From a virus: a DNA stretch of 64,000 bases. The notes under the pieces were generated by a model. That model searched no databases, was not told the DNA's origin, and saw only the letters and a list, made by a program, of their open reading frames with translations. Below are positions 17,839-26,793 of the stretch, piece by piece. The position numbers and the translations under genes were made by a program. Where the stretch lies: the IMG/VR virus record IMGVR_UViG_3300020435_000116, positions 59,979 through 123,978 of that record. The stretch is one strand, 5' to 3'. Within the stretch, counting starts at the first letter, position 1. Each line of letters opens with the position of its first letter.

Positions 17839-17870
17839 GGGCATAACGGGAAGACCCGAAAGTCTTCCCT
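17839..17870 (-). terminator. Hairpin terminator with TTATGCCC tail
   Basis: Leftward GGGAAGAC / GTCTTCCC stem followed by GTTATGCCC, nine bases after the stop of the 50-residue gene. Confidence 0.75.
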
Positions 17871-17878
17871 ATAGTTCT

Positions 17879-18031
17879 TTAGATTTTACATGCACCGCCT
17901 TCACAGCCATCGACATCGCCTTCCGTTAAAGCTTTCGCTTCTTCATCTTGCTCTGCCATACGTTCTGCATTTGCACGCTCTAGTGCTGCTTCGTCGATAT
18001 CAAAATCAAAATCATCAAAACCATCACTCAT
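17879..18031 (-). CDS. Small acidic protein with Cys tail
   Basis: A 50-residue protein with a strong ribosome binding site (AAGGAGA), its own promoter-like site and its own terminator, so it is a real monocistronic gene although very short. The N-terminus is extremely acidic (MSDGFDDFDFDIDEA), the middle is a charged helix and the end is CEGGACKI. Small acidic phage proteins often inhibit or mimic DNA binding of host enzymes; that is only a suggestion here. Confidence 0.72.
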   Translation of the reverse strand: MSDGFDDFDFDIDEAALERANAERMAEQDEEAKALTEGDVDGCEGGACKI

Positions 18032-18043
18032 GATAGTCTCCTT

Positions 18044-18059
18044 TTAGTAATGTAGGTGT
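18044..18059 (-). promoter_or_regulatory. Putative phage early-type promoter
   Basis: Leftward ACCTACATTACTA, another match to the recurring site, 14 bases upstream of the 50-residue gene's start. Very close spacing leaves only a short leader. Confidence 0.5.
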
Positions 18060-18064
18060 TTAGG

Positions 18065-19501
18065 TTAATCGGTTTTATCACGCTCTACCCAAACGGTAAT
18101 AACCGCGTTTCTTAAATGACGGTGTTCGGTAGGTCCAGGTTCTATAGCGGTAGAGTCCTGGTCGATACGCTGTAATGTGCCGTAAAGTTTAGCCACGTTA
18201 CCATCTAAGATGTAGAGTAGCAGTACAGGCATACCAGGATACACCTGGTCAATATCTGCATTCTCCCAACGTATTTGAACATGAGAGCCTACTTGTCTAG
18301 ATAGCCTGCTGTTTTCAACAAACGCGTTATGCGTAATGGCATCTTTACTTAACTTAAGGAAGTTAGTATGGATACGACTCTCTACCGCAGCTTGGACTTC
18401 ATGGTCTTCGTCATTAATGGTGGTTACGTTAGCACTGGTAGTACTGAACACATCCATAACCTTGTCTGCATTGACGTGGTAATAGGCATTACCATCATTC
18501 ATCTGACGACGCTCACTATGGTCTTTCTGCACCACATCCCCTGTAGCCAACATATAAACCTTACCGTAATGTTTAATGGGGTCGTTGACCTTATATGTCT
18601 TTTCTACCCCAGGCATTCGATTAGCAGGCAAGTTAGCTATAGTGAGAGTTTGTTCAACACTGTCATAACGACGTGTATGATAGGCGGGAAAGATAAACCA
18701 TATAGTCTTTTGGAAGAAATACCCCATCCCCGTCTTATAAACACCATAAGTTTTCTGCAGATAATTAGGCAAGTCAACCAACCGCGTACCGTGAGGTATA
18801 ACGATGTGGTCATAGACACGCGTATTGTCTGGTTCTATGATGTGTGCGCCACTTACAAGGTTTTTAAGACGCCATTCAAGATAATCCTCAGAGGTTACCG
18901 TTAACGAGCTAGGGGGTGTTTCAGGACGCTGTACGTTAGCGAAGAATAGCGTAAGTATCTGCTTTACCGTGCAGTCTTTAAAGATCCCACCTACCTCTAC
19001 AACACGAAACTCATCAACAATCTGCTCGATAAGTTGTAACTCTACGTTAATAACATCTGAACGATCTCCGGTCTCCTGGTCTGATGTTGCTTCGGTAGAT
19101 GCCACGACTGACGGGGACTGGTCCCCTACGATGATGCATTGATAATCCCACGACTCCTCAGCGCTATCTGTTACAATTTTACCGTTAGCTGCCGTCAATA
19201 CCAACTGTCGATAAAGCTTAGCGGTGAGTCCTTGTTTATTAGGATAGATGGCGTGGGCGTATGTGCCCACACCTAATACCGCTTCAACAATAAGGGATTC
19301 ACTAAACTCGTTTTGAAAGTCACGCTGTACATCAACGGCGACTACTTTAATCGCCTCGTAAGGCGTATCACCAACGTAAAGTTCTAAACGATAACGATAG
19401 TGTTTATCGGGGCGCTTGCGCTCGTCCACGTCGTCATACTGCGTGGTAATGACATCAATGACATCGTTATAAAGCGCCGTTTCATCTACTAATCCCGCCA
19501 T
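18065..19501 (-). CDS. Virion structural protein, possible baseplate hub
   Basis: A 478-residue beta-rich protein in the tail/baseplate gene block. Its layout (an N-terminal domain, a central block VKQILTLFFANVQ and YLQKTYGVYKTGMGYFF, and a C-terminal DVYPGMP-like loop) is reminiscent of contractile-tail hub proteins (gp27/gpD type), but no motif proves it. It overlaps the next upstream gene by 13 bases. It is the last gene of a four-gene run. Confidence 0.5.
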   Translation of the reverse strand: MAGLVDETALYNDVIDVITTQYDDVDERKRPDKHYRYRLELYVGDTPYEAIKVVAVDVQRDFQNEFSESLIVEAVLGVGTYAHAIYPNKQGLTAKLYRQLVLTAANGKIVTDSAEESWDYQCIIVGDQSPSVVASTEATSDQETGDRSDVINVELQLIEQIVDEFRVVEVGGIFKDCTVKQILTLFFANVQRPETPPSSLTVTSEDYLEWRLKNLVSGAHIIEPDNTRVYDHIVIPHGTRLVDLPNYLQKTYGVYKTGMGYFFQKTIWFIFPAYHTRRYDSVEQTLTIANLPANRMPGVEKTYKVNDPIKHYGKVYMLATGDVVQKDHSERRQMNDGNAYYHVNADKVMDVFSTTSANVTTINDEDHEVQAAVESRIHTNFLKLSKDAITHNAFVENSRLSRQVGSHVQIRWENADIDQVYPGMPVLLLYILDGNVAKLYGTLQRIDQDSTAIEPGPTEHRHLRNAVITVWVERDKTD

Positions 19502-20055
19502 CGTCTTATATCCCTAAGTTCGCCAACATCCGCTATCATATCGGTGATGGGGTGTTTGTGATCCTTAGCTACACTGTCCTTAACAAGTTTCTGAGGGGTA
19601 GCCATTGGTGACATATTCAATAGTTTCTGTACTAACTTAGGTACAGACGTATCAGATACCATGCGAATACGTGCACTCTTATAGATCATTGCCGCCAATG
19701 CATCTAGCTGACGTAGGTCATCTTTAGGGGGTCGACGAATGTTAACACGATTATTGATCGCGTCCACCCAGTCGCTTAAGTGACCGACAATGATGTCATA
19801 GGCGCGTTGTGCGTCTTCACCGTTAATGAAACTGAAGCTCCCACCCATCTCTACGATTTCTACCATCTTAGAAATGGTTACCATGCGACGGCATTCTTGT
19901 TGGGCAAGTTGTTGGTCTTCTGCCATATTACCGGTTGAAAAAGTACCGACTTCTCTTGCTTCAACTTCAGACACCATATACATGTTAGCTACCCAGATGG
20001 TAAAGGGATAGTTAAACAGTTTAAATGCATTAGAGTGTTTGGGTTTACTAGCCAT
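19489..20055 (-). CDS. Probable virion-associated protein
   Basis: A 188-residue helical protein in the tail gene run, overlapping its downstream neighbour and two bases from its upstream one. No motif recognised; assignment to the virion is from position. Confidence 0.5.
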   Translation of the reverse strand: MASKPKHSNAFKLFNYPFTIWVANMYMVSEVEAREVGTFSTGNMAEDQQLAQQECRRMVTISKMVEIVEMGGSFSFINGEDAQRAYDIIVGHLSDWVDAINNRVNIRRPPKDDLRQLDALAAMIYKSARIRMVSDTSVPKLVQKLLNMSPMATPQKLVKDSVAKDHKHPITDMIADVGELRDIRRWRD

Positions 20056-20057
20056 GG

Positions 20058-21428
20058 TTATAAATTCCTAACAAAGACTTTAAGCAGTAGTAATACCACT
20101 GGTATGTGATAATACTGCTGAAGTGGTGTGGCCTGATAAAGCTTCTCTAGGATAGCTTTAATATCTCCTAAGCGCAGACTATCCCCATCTAGATACTGAT
20201 CAACCATGTATTCTAATTTAGACATAGACTCCGTATCACCATCGTAGAACGGCTTACTAAATACATAGTAGCCATCCATATCTGGCTCGTAGAAATCTAC
20301 AGAATCAGGCGTTTGATAGTTATCAGCACCCTCGTCATCTAACGCATCGATAAGCGAGCTACGTTTAATACCCGCTTGCTTTTCTTTGTGCGTCAGCTCA
20401 GAGGCAGGCCAAATAACCTCTTCAATTCCCGTTAATGCAATCGATGAGAAGAACGGTTGAACGGAAAAGGCAGAGGCAGGGACTTTACGATATTGCGTTG
20501 CAGCAAAGCGTAAAAGGTCAGGCTCACGCTTAAGTAGTGCATCCCATACCGTGAGGGTGTCCGTTTCAACGTCACCACCTACTTGTTTAATAGTAGGGTA
20601 TTCCATACCAAACACGTCATTACGTGAAATGATCAAATGGAATAACTTCATCACCATGGGATCATACACCGATGCCGTATTACCGTTACTATCAGGTAGT
20701 AGTACTGTTTTGTATTCTCTACTGTAGAACGCTTGAAGGTAATGTTGAATTAACGTGTAGTAATCAGATTTAAGGTCTTTCTCAGTAACCGCATCGCTGG
20801 TACTTAAAAAAGGATCTTCACCGTTAAGTAAATAATCTTTGTTGAAATGTCGCGTCTCAACAACTTTCTCACTTAAATCTTGTTCTACCTCACCGGTTAA
20901 GAAAGACGTCATCTGGTATTCAATACCGTAGACCGTGTCTCTTAACATACTCATACGGCGTGAGCTGGTTATTGTGAATACACCAACACGACCATCACCT
21001 ACATCGGCAGTGAACATATCGCCCGTATTAGGTACTAGACCTGGTAGAGTGGTGGCTGCGCCTGATACAGTAAATGTCCCGTCTTCAGCGTTCTGCTCTT
21101 GTGAGATCTCACTGGTTACTTTAATAGCTAGACCTGTGATTAGACGATACTGTTGATGTACTGCATCTTGCGTTAAAGCTTGGGGGTTTGCCTCAGATCC
21201 GTTAGTTAAAACTTGACCGTAATAGTTAACCGTCCATTCTGAGCCCTCTACGTGCGCTAGTAAAGAGTTTGTCGGTAAATACGACGTATCTATCACTTCT
21301 TCAAGATGTGCTCTCTGAGCTTCTTCTGGATGCGTAATAGGTGTAACCAGGTCTTTGATCGTCTTTGCTTTATCTTCGATCTGGGTACGTGTACGTGCAT
21401 CTGGCTTTGGGGGTGTCATTAAAGGCAT
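20058..21428 (-). CDS. Virion structural protein
   Basis: A 456-residue protein in the leftward tail/baseplate run. The N-terminal ~50 residues are charged and helical; the remainder mixes beta segments with acidic loops (DALDDEGADNYQTPDSVD). No recognised enzymatic motif. Role inferred from size, composition and neighbours. Confidence 0.52.
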   Translation of the reverse strand: MPLMTPPKPDARTRTQIEDKAKTIKDLVTPITHPEEAQRAHLEEVIDTSYLPTNSLLAHVEGSEWTVNYYGQVLTNGSEANPQALTQDAVHQQYRLITGLAIKVTSEISQEQNAEDGTFTVSGAATTLPGLVPNTGDMFTADVGDGRVGVFTITSSRRMSMLRDTVYGIEYQMTSFLTGEVEQDLSEKVVETRHFNKDYLLNGEDPFLSTSDAVTEKDLKSDYYTLIQHYLQAFYSREYKTVLLPDSNGNTASVYDPMVMKLFHLIISRNDVFGMEYPTIKQVGGDVETDTLTVWDALLKREPDLLRFAATQYRKVPASAFSVQPFFSSIALTGIEEVIWPASELTHKEKQAGIKRSSLIDALDDEGADNYQTPDSVDFYEPDMDGYYVFSKPFYDGDTESMSKLEYMVDQYLDGDSLRLGDIKAILEKLYQATPLQQYYHIPVVLLLLKVFVRNL

Positions 21429-21437
21429 AGTTTACTC

Positions 21438-22973
21438 CTACGCGTACTGAGAAGGGCGGTTGGCCGTTAACATTAAACTGGCTACAGTAAACCGCGATAC
21501 TTCTATCTTGTTTTTGTACATGGCATTTGTTCCTTTAATCTTTGCAATAGCGTCCCAGAATTGACGCTTAGGCATACGACCATCAGGTAACAATTCAATT
21601 AAAGGGTCATCTTTTAATTGAGGTTCAAGTGCCGTCAGTAATATCTGAGCAAAACGACCATTGATACGGATGTCTTCCAACGTCTCTTGATTAAGTAACG
21701 TTAAGTCGTTATACACACCTACTCGCAGGTGATATACTCGCCGTAAAGAAAGATCTACGGTGGTAAATAGATTACCTTCCTCATCCATAGCTAACACACT
21801 ATCTGACATACGAGTATGGTCCTGGTAGAGGCTAAAGAATACTGGACACGCGCCTAGCACCGTTGCAAACTCATGACGTTCTTTCAAATAGGTTATCACT
21901 TCATCAATTAGCGCAAAGTCTCCCAGCTCTTCAATGTTACACAAGTAGCGAGGGTTTTGTTCATCGACCGCAAGTAAAATACGCGCCATAGTACTGGTGC
22001 CCATAGGGACGCTAGTAGGTAACCACTCATCAAAGGCTGGAACGGAATACCCCATAATAGTAGATAAGGCAGGAAGACGATGGCGATGTGCAATTACATC
22101 TAATCCCTGATTAAAGGCTGTGCTTAAGTACATCTCTAAATTAAGGTTGAAGTTTTCCGAATCATCAAAGAAACGAGGATCCAATAGTTGATTGTGTACT
22201 ACTAAAGGATATTGCATTACCACTGAGTGGGGTCTGTCAAACTGCACCACGTAATCAAACGTACTAATCCAATTACCGTTTTCCCCTTTCTCAAGTTCAG
22301 GTACTGATTCAAAATCGAAATACCCTAGGATATTGGTTTGACGTTCACGCACACCTAGTGCTTTACGCTGTCCGCTTTGGTTAGACAACCACGTGACTTT
22401 AGGGTGGAAGTGTTTATTTAAGTACGTGTTAAGGTCTTCACCATAAGGCGCTACATTCTCACGTCGCTGATGGATTTGATCTAGGATAACTAGGATCTCT
22501 TTAGGGATGAGATAATGATAGTCACTTTCATGGATAAGTTCTTTAAACCCTTGGGCGGTACGGCGCTTGATTTCGCTTATCCACCGCTCAGCGCTATTCT
22601 TACTCTGTGCCTTATACTTAACACTGATGGTAACCTGCGTATGACCCACCACTGGTGTTACCACTACACCTAATTCAGGATCGTTGAATAAAGGAATATT
22701 ACCTCGTGCAAATACATTGTTAGTCAACATATCCGAATCGACGTATTGCGTTCTTACTTCTAGTTGTAAGTATTCTTCATTTGAAAACGAAACATCTTTA
22801 GCCTCCCCATTTAGACTGCCACCAATTTGAGGTGTGTTTTGAGGATCACCTGTAAATAGAGTCTTCACGTTACTTAGACCGGTGACTTTCTTTACTTTAT
22901 CTATTACTTGGATGACAGTTGGGCGTATGACGCTATCGTAACTATCACCACAATCTAACGCTATACGTGGCAT
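21438..22973 (-). CDS. Virion structural protein, tail/baseplate region
   Basis: A 511-residue mixed alpha/beta protein beginning MPRIALDCGDSYDS. It starts a run of four tightly packed leftward genes (gaps 9 and 2 bases, then a 13-base overlap). No motif is recognised; jumbo phages carry several proteins like this in the baseplate region. Confidence 0.52.
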   Translation of the reverse strand: MPRIALDCGDSYDSVIRPTVIQVIDKVKKVTGLSNVKTLFTGDPQNTPQIGGSLNGEAKDVSFSNEEYLQLEVRTQYVDSDMLTNNVFARGNIPLFNDPELGVVVTPVVGHTQVTISVKYKAQSKNSAERWISEIKRRTAQGFKELIHESDYHYLIPKEILVILDQIHQRRENVAPYGEDLNTYLNKHFHPKVTWLSNQSGQRKALGVRERQTNILGYFDFESVPELEKGENGNWISTFDYVVQFDRPHSVVMQYPLVVHNQLLDPRFFDDSENFNLNLEMYLSTAFNQGLDVIAHRHRLPALSTIMGYSVPAFDEWLPTSVPMGTSTMARILLAVDEQNPRYLCNIEELGDFALIDEVITYLKERHEFATVLGACPVFFSLYQDHTRMSDSVLAMDEEGNLFTTVDLSLRRVYHLRVGVYNDLTLLNQETLEDIRINGRFAQILLTALEPQLKDDPLIELLPDGRMPKRQFWDAIAKIKGTNAMYKNKIEVSRFTVASLMLTANRPSQYA

Positions 22974-23038
22974 GATATCATTCCATGGTTAATACTAATC
23001 ATAATTAATGGGCTGGTAATTATATTCATACCATCCCC

Positions 23039-23079
23039 GACGGCATAAGTAGGGATGGGGCCCCTACGACCCCATCCCT
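23039..23079 (-). terminator. Hairpin terminator with TTATGCCGTC tail
   Basis: Leftward GGGATGGGG / CCCCATCCC long stem, then ACTTATGCCGTC. It ends a ~250-base leftward unit that starts below another terminator at 23332-23363. Confidence 0.78.
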
Positions 23080-23080
23080 C

Positions 23081-23278
23081 TCAGCGACCACACTGGTGGT
23101 CAACAGCTACAGGTGTGACGGTCTGTCCAGGAACCGTACAGTGGTAGGGAAAATCAGGTAAAAAACCTACCAGAGAACACCGTGCCATGATGGTGCGTTG
23201 GAAAAGAGGCGTGTAGGTAAATAGCCCAACCCAAAACCTACACCCTGTTATCAATTGCGAATTGGCAGGAAGACACAT
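23081..23278 (-). CDS. Possible small Cys-rich protein
   Basis: A 65-codon frame (starting MCLPANSQLITGC) with five cysteines, lying between two strong terminators. No good ribosome binding site precedes the ATG at 23278 or the internal ATG at 23188, so the unit might instead be a non-coding RNA. The stop codon abuts the downstream terminator, which favours a gene. The wider stretch 22974-23410 contains nothing else I can assign. Confidence 0.35.
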   Translation of the reverse strand: MCLPANSQLITGCRFWVGLFTYTPLFQRTIMARCSLVGFLPDFPYHCTVPGQTVTPVAVDHQCGR

Positions 23279-23331
23279 GTTACGTCAACAACCCGCGTGA
23301 TAACCAATGACCGCATATCCCATCATACATA

Positions 23332-23363
23332 TACGGCATAAAGCTAGGAGGAAATCCTCCTAG
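23332..23363 (-). terminator. Hairpin terminator with TTATGCCGT tail
   Basis: Leftward GCTAGGAGG / CCTCCTAGC stem followed by TTTATGCCGTA. It ends the transcript of the internal head-type protein gene at 23411. Confidence 0.82.
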
Positions 23364-23410
23364 CCTAAGACCCAGATAATGGGATTTCTTTAGTACGTGT
23401 CGCTTAACGC

Positions 23411-24745
23411 TTACGCTTTGTCTTTCTTATACTGAGATAAGTTAGACTGAGCAACGCTAAGAGCTGCACGAACAGTGGTCATCGCAACGCGAGAAACCTG
23501 TGCTTCAAACTTAGTTGATGCAGTAGTAAAGGCAACGTTGAACTTCATCGCTGAATCTACGTAGCTAGACGCAGAGCTGATGCCCGCTTCGTCTTTGCTT
23601 GCTGCTTTAAACTTCTTGTTAACCGCGTCAGATGCCTTAACGATGTTGTCAGCAATAGACTTAAGCGCTTTAGCGTCATGTTCTGCAATCATGTCGCAGA
23701 TAGCAATAGAACGCTCAGCAATAGTTACTACGTCAGATGTTGCAAAGATTTCCATCTCGGCTTCTTTATCTTTCGCTTTAGACTCTTGCTCGCTTGACTG
23801 CATTACAACCAAAGAAGACTTACGGATACGCTCGGCACGACCCAATACATCTTCGTTTTCTTCAACCGGCGCTTCAACGTGGAAGATAGCCATGTCAGTT
23901 GGCAGGTGAACCGCTTCAACAGATTCTGAACGATTGAAACGTGTATCGCGACCTACTTTAACCATCTTAACGCCTTTGAACTCGCTCATCTCGTGGATGG
24001 TAGCAAATGCGTTACTAACAGCGTCAAGTGAGCTGCGTGCTGTTTCGATAGACGTTACATCGAATTCGCCTAGCGCAGCGTCGATGTCTTTACCAGCTTT
24101 AATTAGCTGCTCTTTGTACTTACCGTAAAGGTGAGTAGTAATAGACTCAACCAAAGAAAGACCTTCGATAACGTCAGAACCTTTCTTAGGTACTGCACCG
24201 TCAACCGATAGTACTTTAAGAGAACGACCTGCAGAGAAGGTTTTGCCTTCTGCAGTAGCTGATCCCATTTCCGCTACCTTTTCAGTTAGCGCTTCAGCAC
24301 GTAGCTTAAGACCAGGTGCTGCTTTGGTTAGGTTGCCCCAGAAGATTTGGATCTGCTTCCACATGTTAGCGATAACTTTCTTAATCGCTTCCCAGATCTT
24401 CTCAACTGTTTGGTTAACCGCTTCAGTTGAAATGGTTTTACCCTGCATGTCTTCAAGACCAGGCTCAATCTCTTCAGTACCGATACCAGTACCTACTAGT
24501 GCAAGCTCAAGGCCAGCGTCAAAGAAAGCAAGATCAGTGTTACGTGCTTCAGATACATGACCTGCAACGGTTGCTAGGTTTTCTAAGCCCGCAGCAATTT
24601 CCATTGCGCGTTGGTTTTCAACGTCTAATTTAATGAATTCGTGAAAGCTTTCTTCAGATGCGATTAGCGCATCTTCTTGTTCTTCAACACTCAGCGCTAC
24701 TGGCGCTGGTTTAACCGCTACAGGTTCTTTAAAAAAGTTACGCAT
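23411..24745 (-). CDS. Internal head-type protein, paralog A
   Basis: A 444-residue helical, Ala/Lys/Glu-rich protein, one of five paralogs in the window. It shares the N-terminal block MEIAAGLENL and, after ISTE (Glu108), the helical block AVNQTVEKIWEAIKKVIANM. phiKZ-like phages package many copies of such paralogous inner-body proteins, which are trimmed by the prohead protease after (S/A/G)-x-E. STE fits that rule. It has its own terminator and is next to paralog B, probably a tandem duplication. Inner-body role is inferred. Confidence 0.65.
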   Translation of the reverse strand: MRNFFKEPVAVKPAPVALSVEEQEDALIASEESFHEFIKLDVENQRAMEIAAGLENLATVAGHVSEARNTDLAFFDAGLELALVGTGIGTEEIEPGLEDMQGKTISTEAVNQTVEKIWEAIKKVIANMWKQIQIFWGNLTKAAPGLKLRAEALTEKVAEMGSATAEGKTFSAGRSLKVLSVDGAVPKKGSDVIEGLSLVESITTHLYGKYKEQLIKAGKDIDAALGEFDVTSIETARSSLDAVSNAFATIHEMSEFKGVKMVKVGRDTRFNRSESVEAVHLPTDMAIFHVEAPVEENEDVLGRAERIRKSSLVVMQSSEQESKAKDKEAEMEIFATSDVVTIAERSIAICDMIAEHDAKALKSIADNIVKASDAVNKKFKAASKDEAGISSASSYVDSAMKFNVAFTTASTKFEAQVSRVAMTTVRAALSVAQSNLSQYKKDKA

Positions 24746-24792
24746 TATTCTATCCTAATTACGTGTTGGGTTTGTTAATAAACTAACTTAAC

Positions 24793-24822
24793 AGGGAATA
24801 AGGTGGACCGAAGCCCACCTTA
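24793..24822 (-). terminator. Hairpin terminator
   Basis: Leftward AAGGTGGGC-TTCG-GTCCACCTT stem, then ATTCCC. It lies just after the stop of paralog B. Confidence 0.7.
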
Positions 24823-24831
24823 CGATTTAAC

Positions 24832-26142
24832 TTACTCGTACTGCTTTGAAGAAGCAGCTGCGATGTCTAGAACGCCACCAAGTGCTTTTGCAGAGTGTGC
24901 AAGAAGCGCCATTGAAGGCTGGTCAACCATACGTGTAAACGTAGGTAGCATGCGAACCATTGCTTGAGTGTTAGATGCTACTGCTTTATCAGCGTCATCG
25001 CCTAACGCAGCTGATGCATCTTTACCGGCTTTAAGTAGGTCGTTCTTAACGTCGCTACCTTTATCAAAGACAGTATCTTTAGCACCGGCTAGTTCGTCAG
25101 CACAATCGATTACCAGGTCACACAATGACTCGATGTCAGCAACTGCAAGCGTTGATACTTCTTTGTCAGCATCGTCAAGCTTCACGTCAGCCTTATCTTG
25201 AAGTGACGCAGAGTAGCTCTTTTCATTCGCTACCATCTTGATAACTTTACCGCCAAACAACTCGTCTGAGAAGTAAGCTTTCTCGCCATCAACGGTGCTT
25301 TCTTTAAGATCCAGCGTGCCTTTGAATGCTTGAGGTGCTTCAACTAGCTTAAGACCTGCTTCAACTAATAGCTCAGCGCCTTTCTCAGCATTTTCTTTTG
25401 CAACCTTACCTACGATATCGCCAAGTTCACCAGCAGTTTTAGTAAGTTCAGTTTGTGCTGTTACTACGTTGCCAAGTACAGTTTTAACTTCAGCCGCTAC
25501 AGTAGAAACAGAAGCAAGCTTGCCGCCTTTGTGCAATTTAGCTACCGCAGAGCCAACGCTAACTTTTGATTCTTTCGCATCGCCAGTTTTGTCTTTAACA
25601 CCTGCTTTGATTGCTTCAGCGCGTGCTTTGATTTTCTCAGCGTTGATGAAGAACTTAGCAAACCATGCCTTAACTGCTTCAATCGCTTTAAGTACCGCTG
25701 CTTTAACCGCTTCCCAAACACGTTGAATAGTTTCTTTGATACCTTCAACTGATACTTGAGTTGCTGTGATAGCTTCGCCTTCAGAACCGAAAGACTCGAT
25801 GCCTGGAACGAAAGACTCTTCCAAACCTAAACGGTTAGCATAGCCTTCAACCGCTACGTGTAGCATAGCAGCGCCAGAACGCTTAAGACCGCCTTCAGGG
25901 ATAGTTGCAGAAGCAGCACCACAGATAGATTCAAGACCTGCAGCGATTTCCATTAGTTCGTTTACATCGCTATCAGCATGTTCAACACCAACGGTAGCAA
26001 GCGCTAGGTTTGCTTCAGCGTGCTCTAGAGCAGGGCCGGTAAGATCAACAACAGGTGCTTTCTCTACTGGCTTGTCTTTCTGGCTTTCTACTGCTACTGT
26101 TGGTGCAGTAGAGGCTAGTAATGTTTTTAAACGGTTAGACAT
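24832..26142 (-). CDS. Internal head-type protein, paralog B
   Basis: A 436-residue Ala/Lys/Glu/Asp-rich helical protein related to paralogs at 23411, 32737, 35766 and 43027. It has LMEIAAGLESI near residue 63 and, directly after VSVE (Glu133), GIKETIQRVWEAVKAAVLKA. The candidate prohead-protease site SVE lies exactly at the start of the shared helical domain. It is monocistronic with its own terminator, consistent with high-level late expression. Function inferred from phiKZ inner-body proteins. Confidence 0.65.
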   Translation of the reverse strand: MSNRLKTLLASTAPTVAVESQKDKPVEKAPVVDLTGPALEHAEANLALATVGVEHADSDVNELMEIAAGLESICGAASATIPEGGLKRSGAAMLHVAVEGYANRLGLEESFVPGIESFGSEGEAITATQVSVEGIKETIQRVWEAVKAAVLKAIEAVKAWFAKFFINAEKIKARAEAIKAGVKDKTGDAKESKVSVGSAVAKLHKGGKLASVSTVAAEVKTVLGNVVTAQTELTKTAGELGDIVGKVAKENAEKGAELLVEAGLKLVEAPQAFKGTLDLKESTVDGEKAYFSDELFGGKVIKMVANEKSYSASLQDKADVKLDDADKEVSTLAVADIESLCDLVIDCADELAGAKDTVFDKGSDVKNDLLKAGKDASAALGDDADKAVASNTQAMVRMLPTFTRMVDQPSMALLAHSAKALGGVLDIAAASSKQYE

Positions 26143-26205
26143 AATTGTCTTACTCCCATATTAAGTTTTTTGTTTAATTAAACGTTTGGATAGTTTTACG
26201 TAAAA

Positions 26206-26793
26206 CTACACCCGGTTAGGGGTAACCTGCCAAGGATCATAGTTCGCTTGGGCAAATAAGATATACAGCGTTGTCAGGAGGTCTTCAAAACCGCCATCCA
26301 TGGCAAGCCATGTCGCTATAGGGTTAGCGGGCAACGTTGTTTTTAACGCGTCATATAAAGAGTGATCCGAGATAGGTCCTTTCTTAGACGCACCCCACTC
26401 TGTGGTAGATGCCGTAGTAAGACGCAACCAGGTATACACGTTCATTTTACGTGAGCCAGTAGAAAGCATCTCAACTGTGTCAACTAAGAAGTCACGCGTT
26501 TGATCTTTCAGCATGTTATTATCACACTGTGTGATCAACACGTCGTAAAAGTGACTGCCACCTGTTAACCAGATTGCATACTTTACAAACTCATTCACCA
26601 ACTCCATTGGGATGTTATCGGTGCGACGATAAACAACTTTCTCCATAAAGTCATGAAGCGTATTATGGATTTCTTCGATACTATAGTAAGTATCGTCATC
26701 ACGCATGATGAACGGTTGTACTAAGCCACTTTGAAAAACCGTGGCGTTGTAGTTACGATACATGCGTGGGCGGTTAGGCAGCCTTCTCTTCAT
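26206..26793 (-). CDS. Probable virion-associated protein
   Basis: A 195-residue protein with an Arg-rich N-terminus (MKRRLPNRPRMYRNYN). The start is uncertain: ATG 26793 overlaps the previous gene by 20 bases and lacks a strong ribosome binding site, and ATG 26763 is an alternative. No recognised domain. It sits at the end of a three-gene leftward unit. Confidence 0.5.
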   Translation of the reverse strand: MKRRLPNRPRMYRNYNATVFQSGLVQPFIMRDDDTYYSIEEIHNTLHDFMEKVVYRRTDNIPMELVNEFVKYAIWLTGGSHFYDVLITQCDNNMLKDQTRDFLVDTVEMLSTGSRKMNVYTWLRLTTASTTEWGASKKGPISDHSLYDALKTTLPANPIATWLAMDGGFEDLLTTLYILFAQANYDPWQVTPNRV

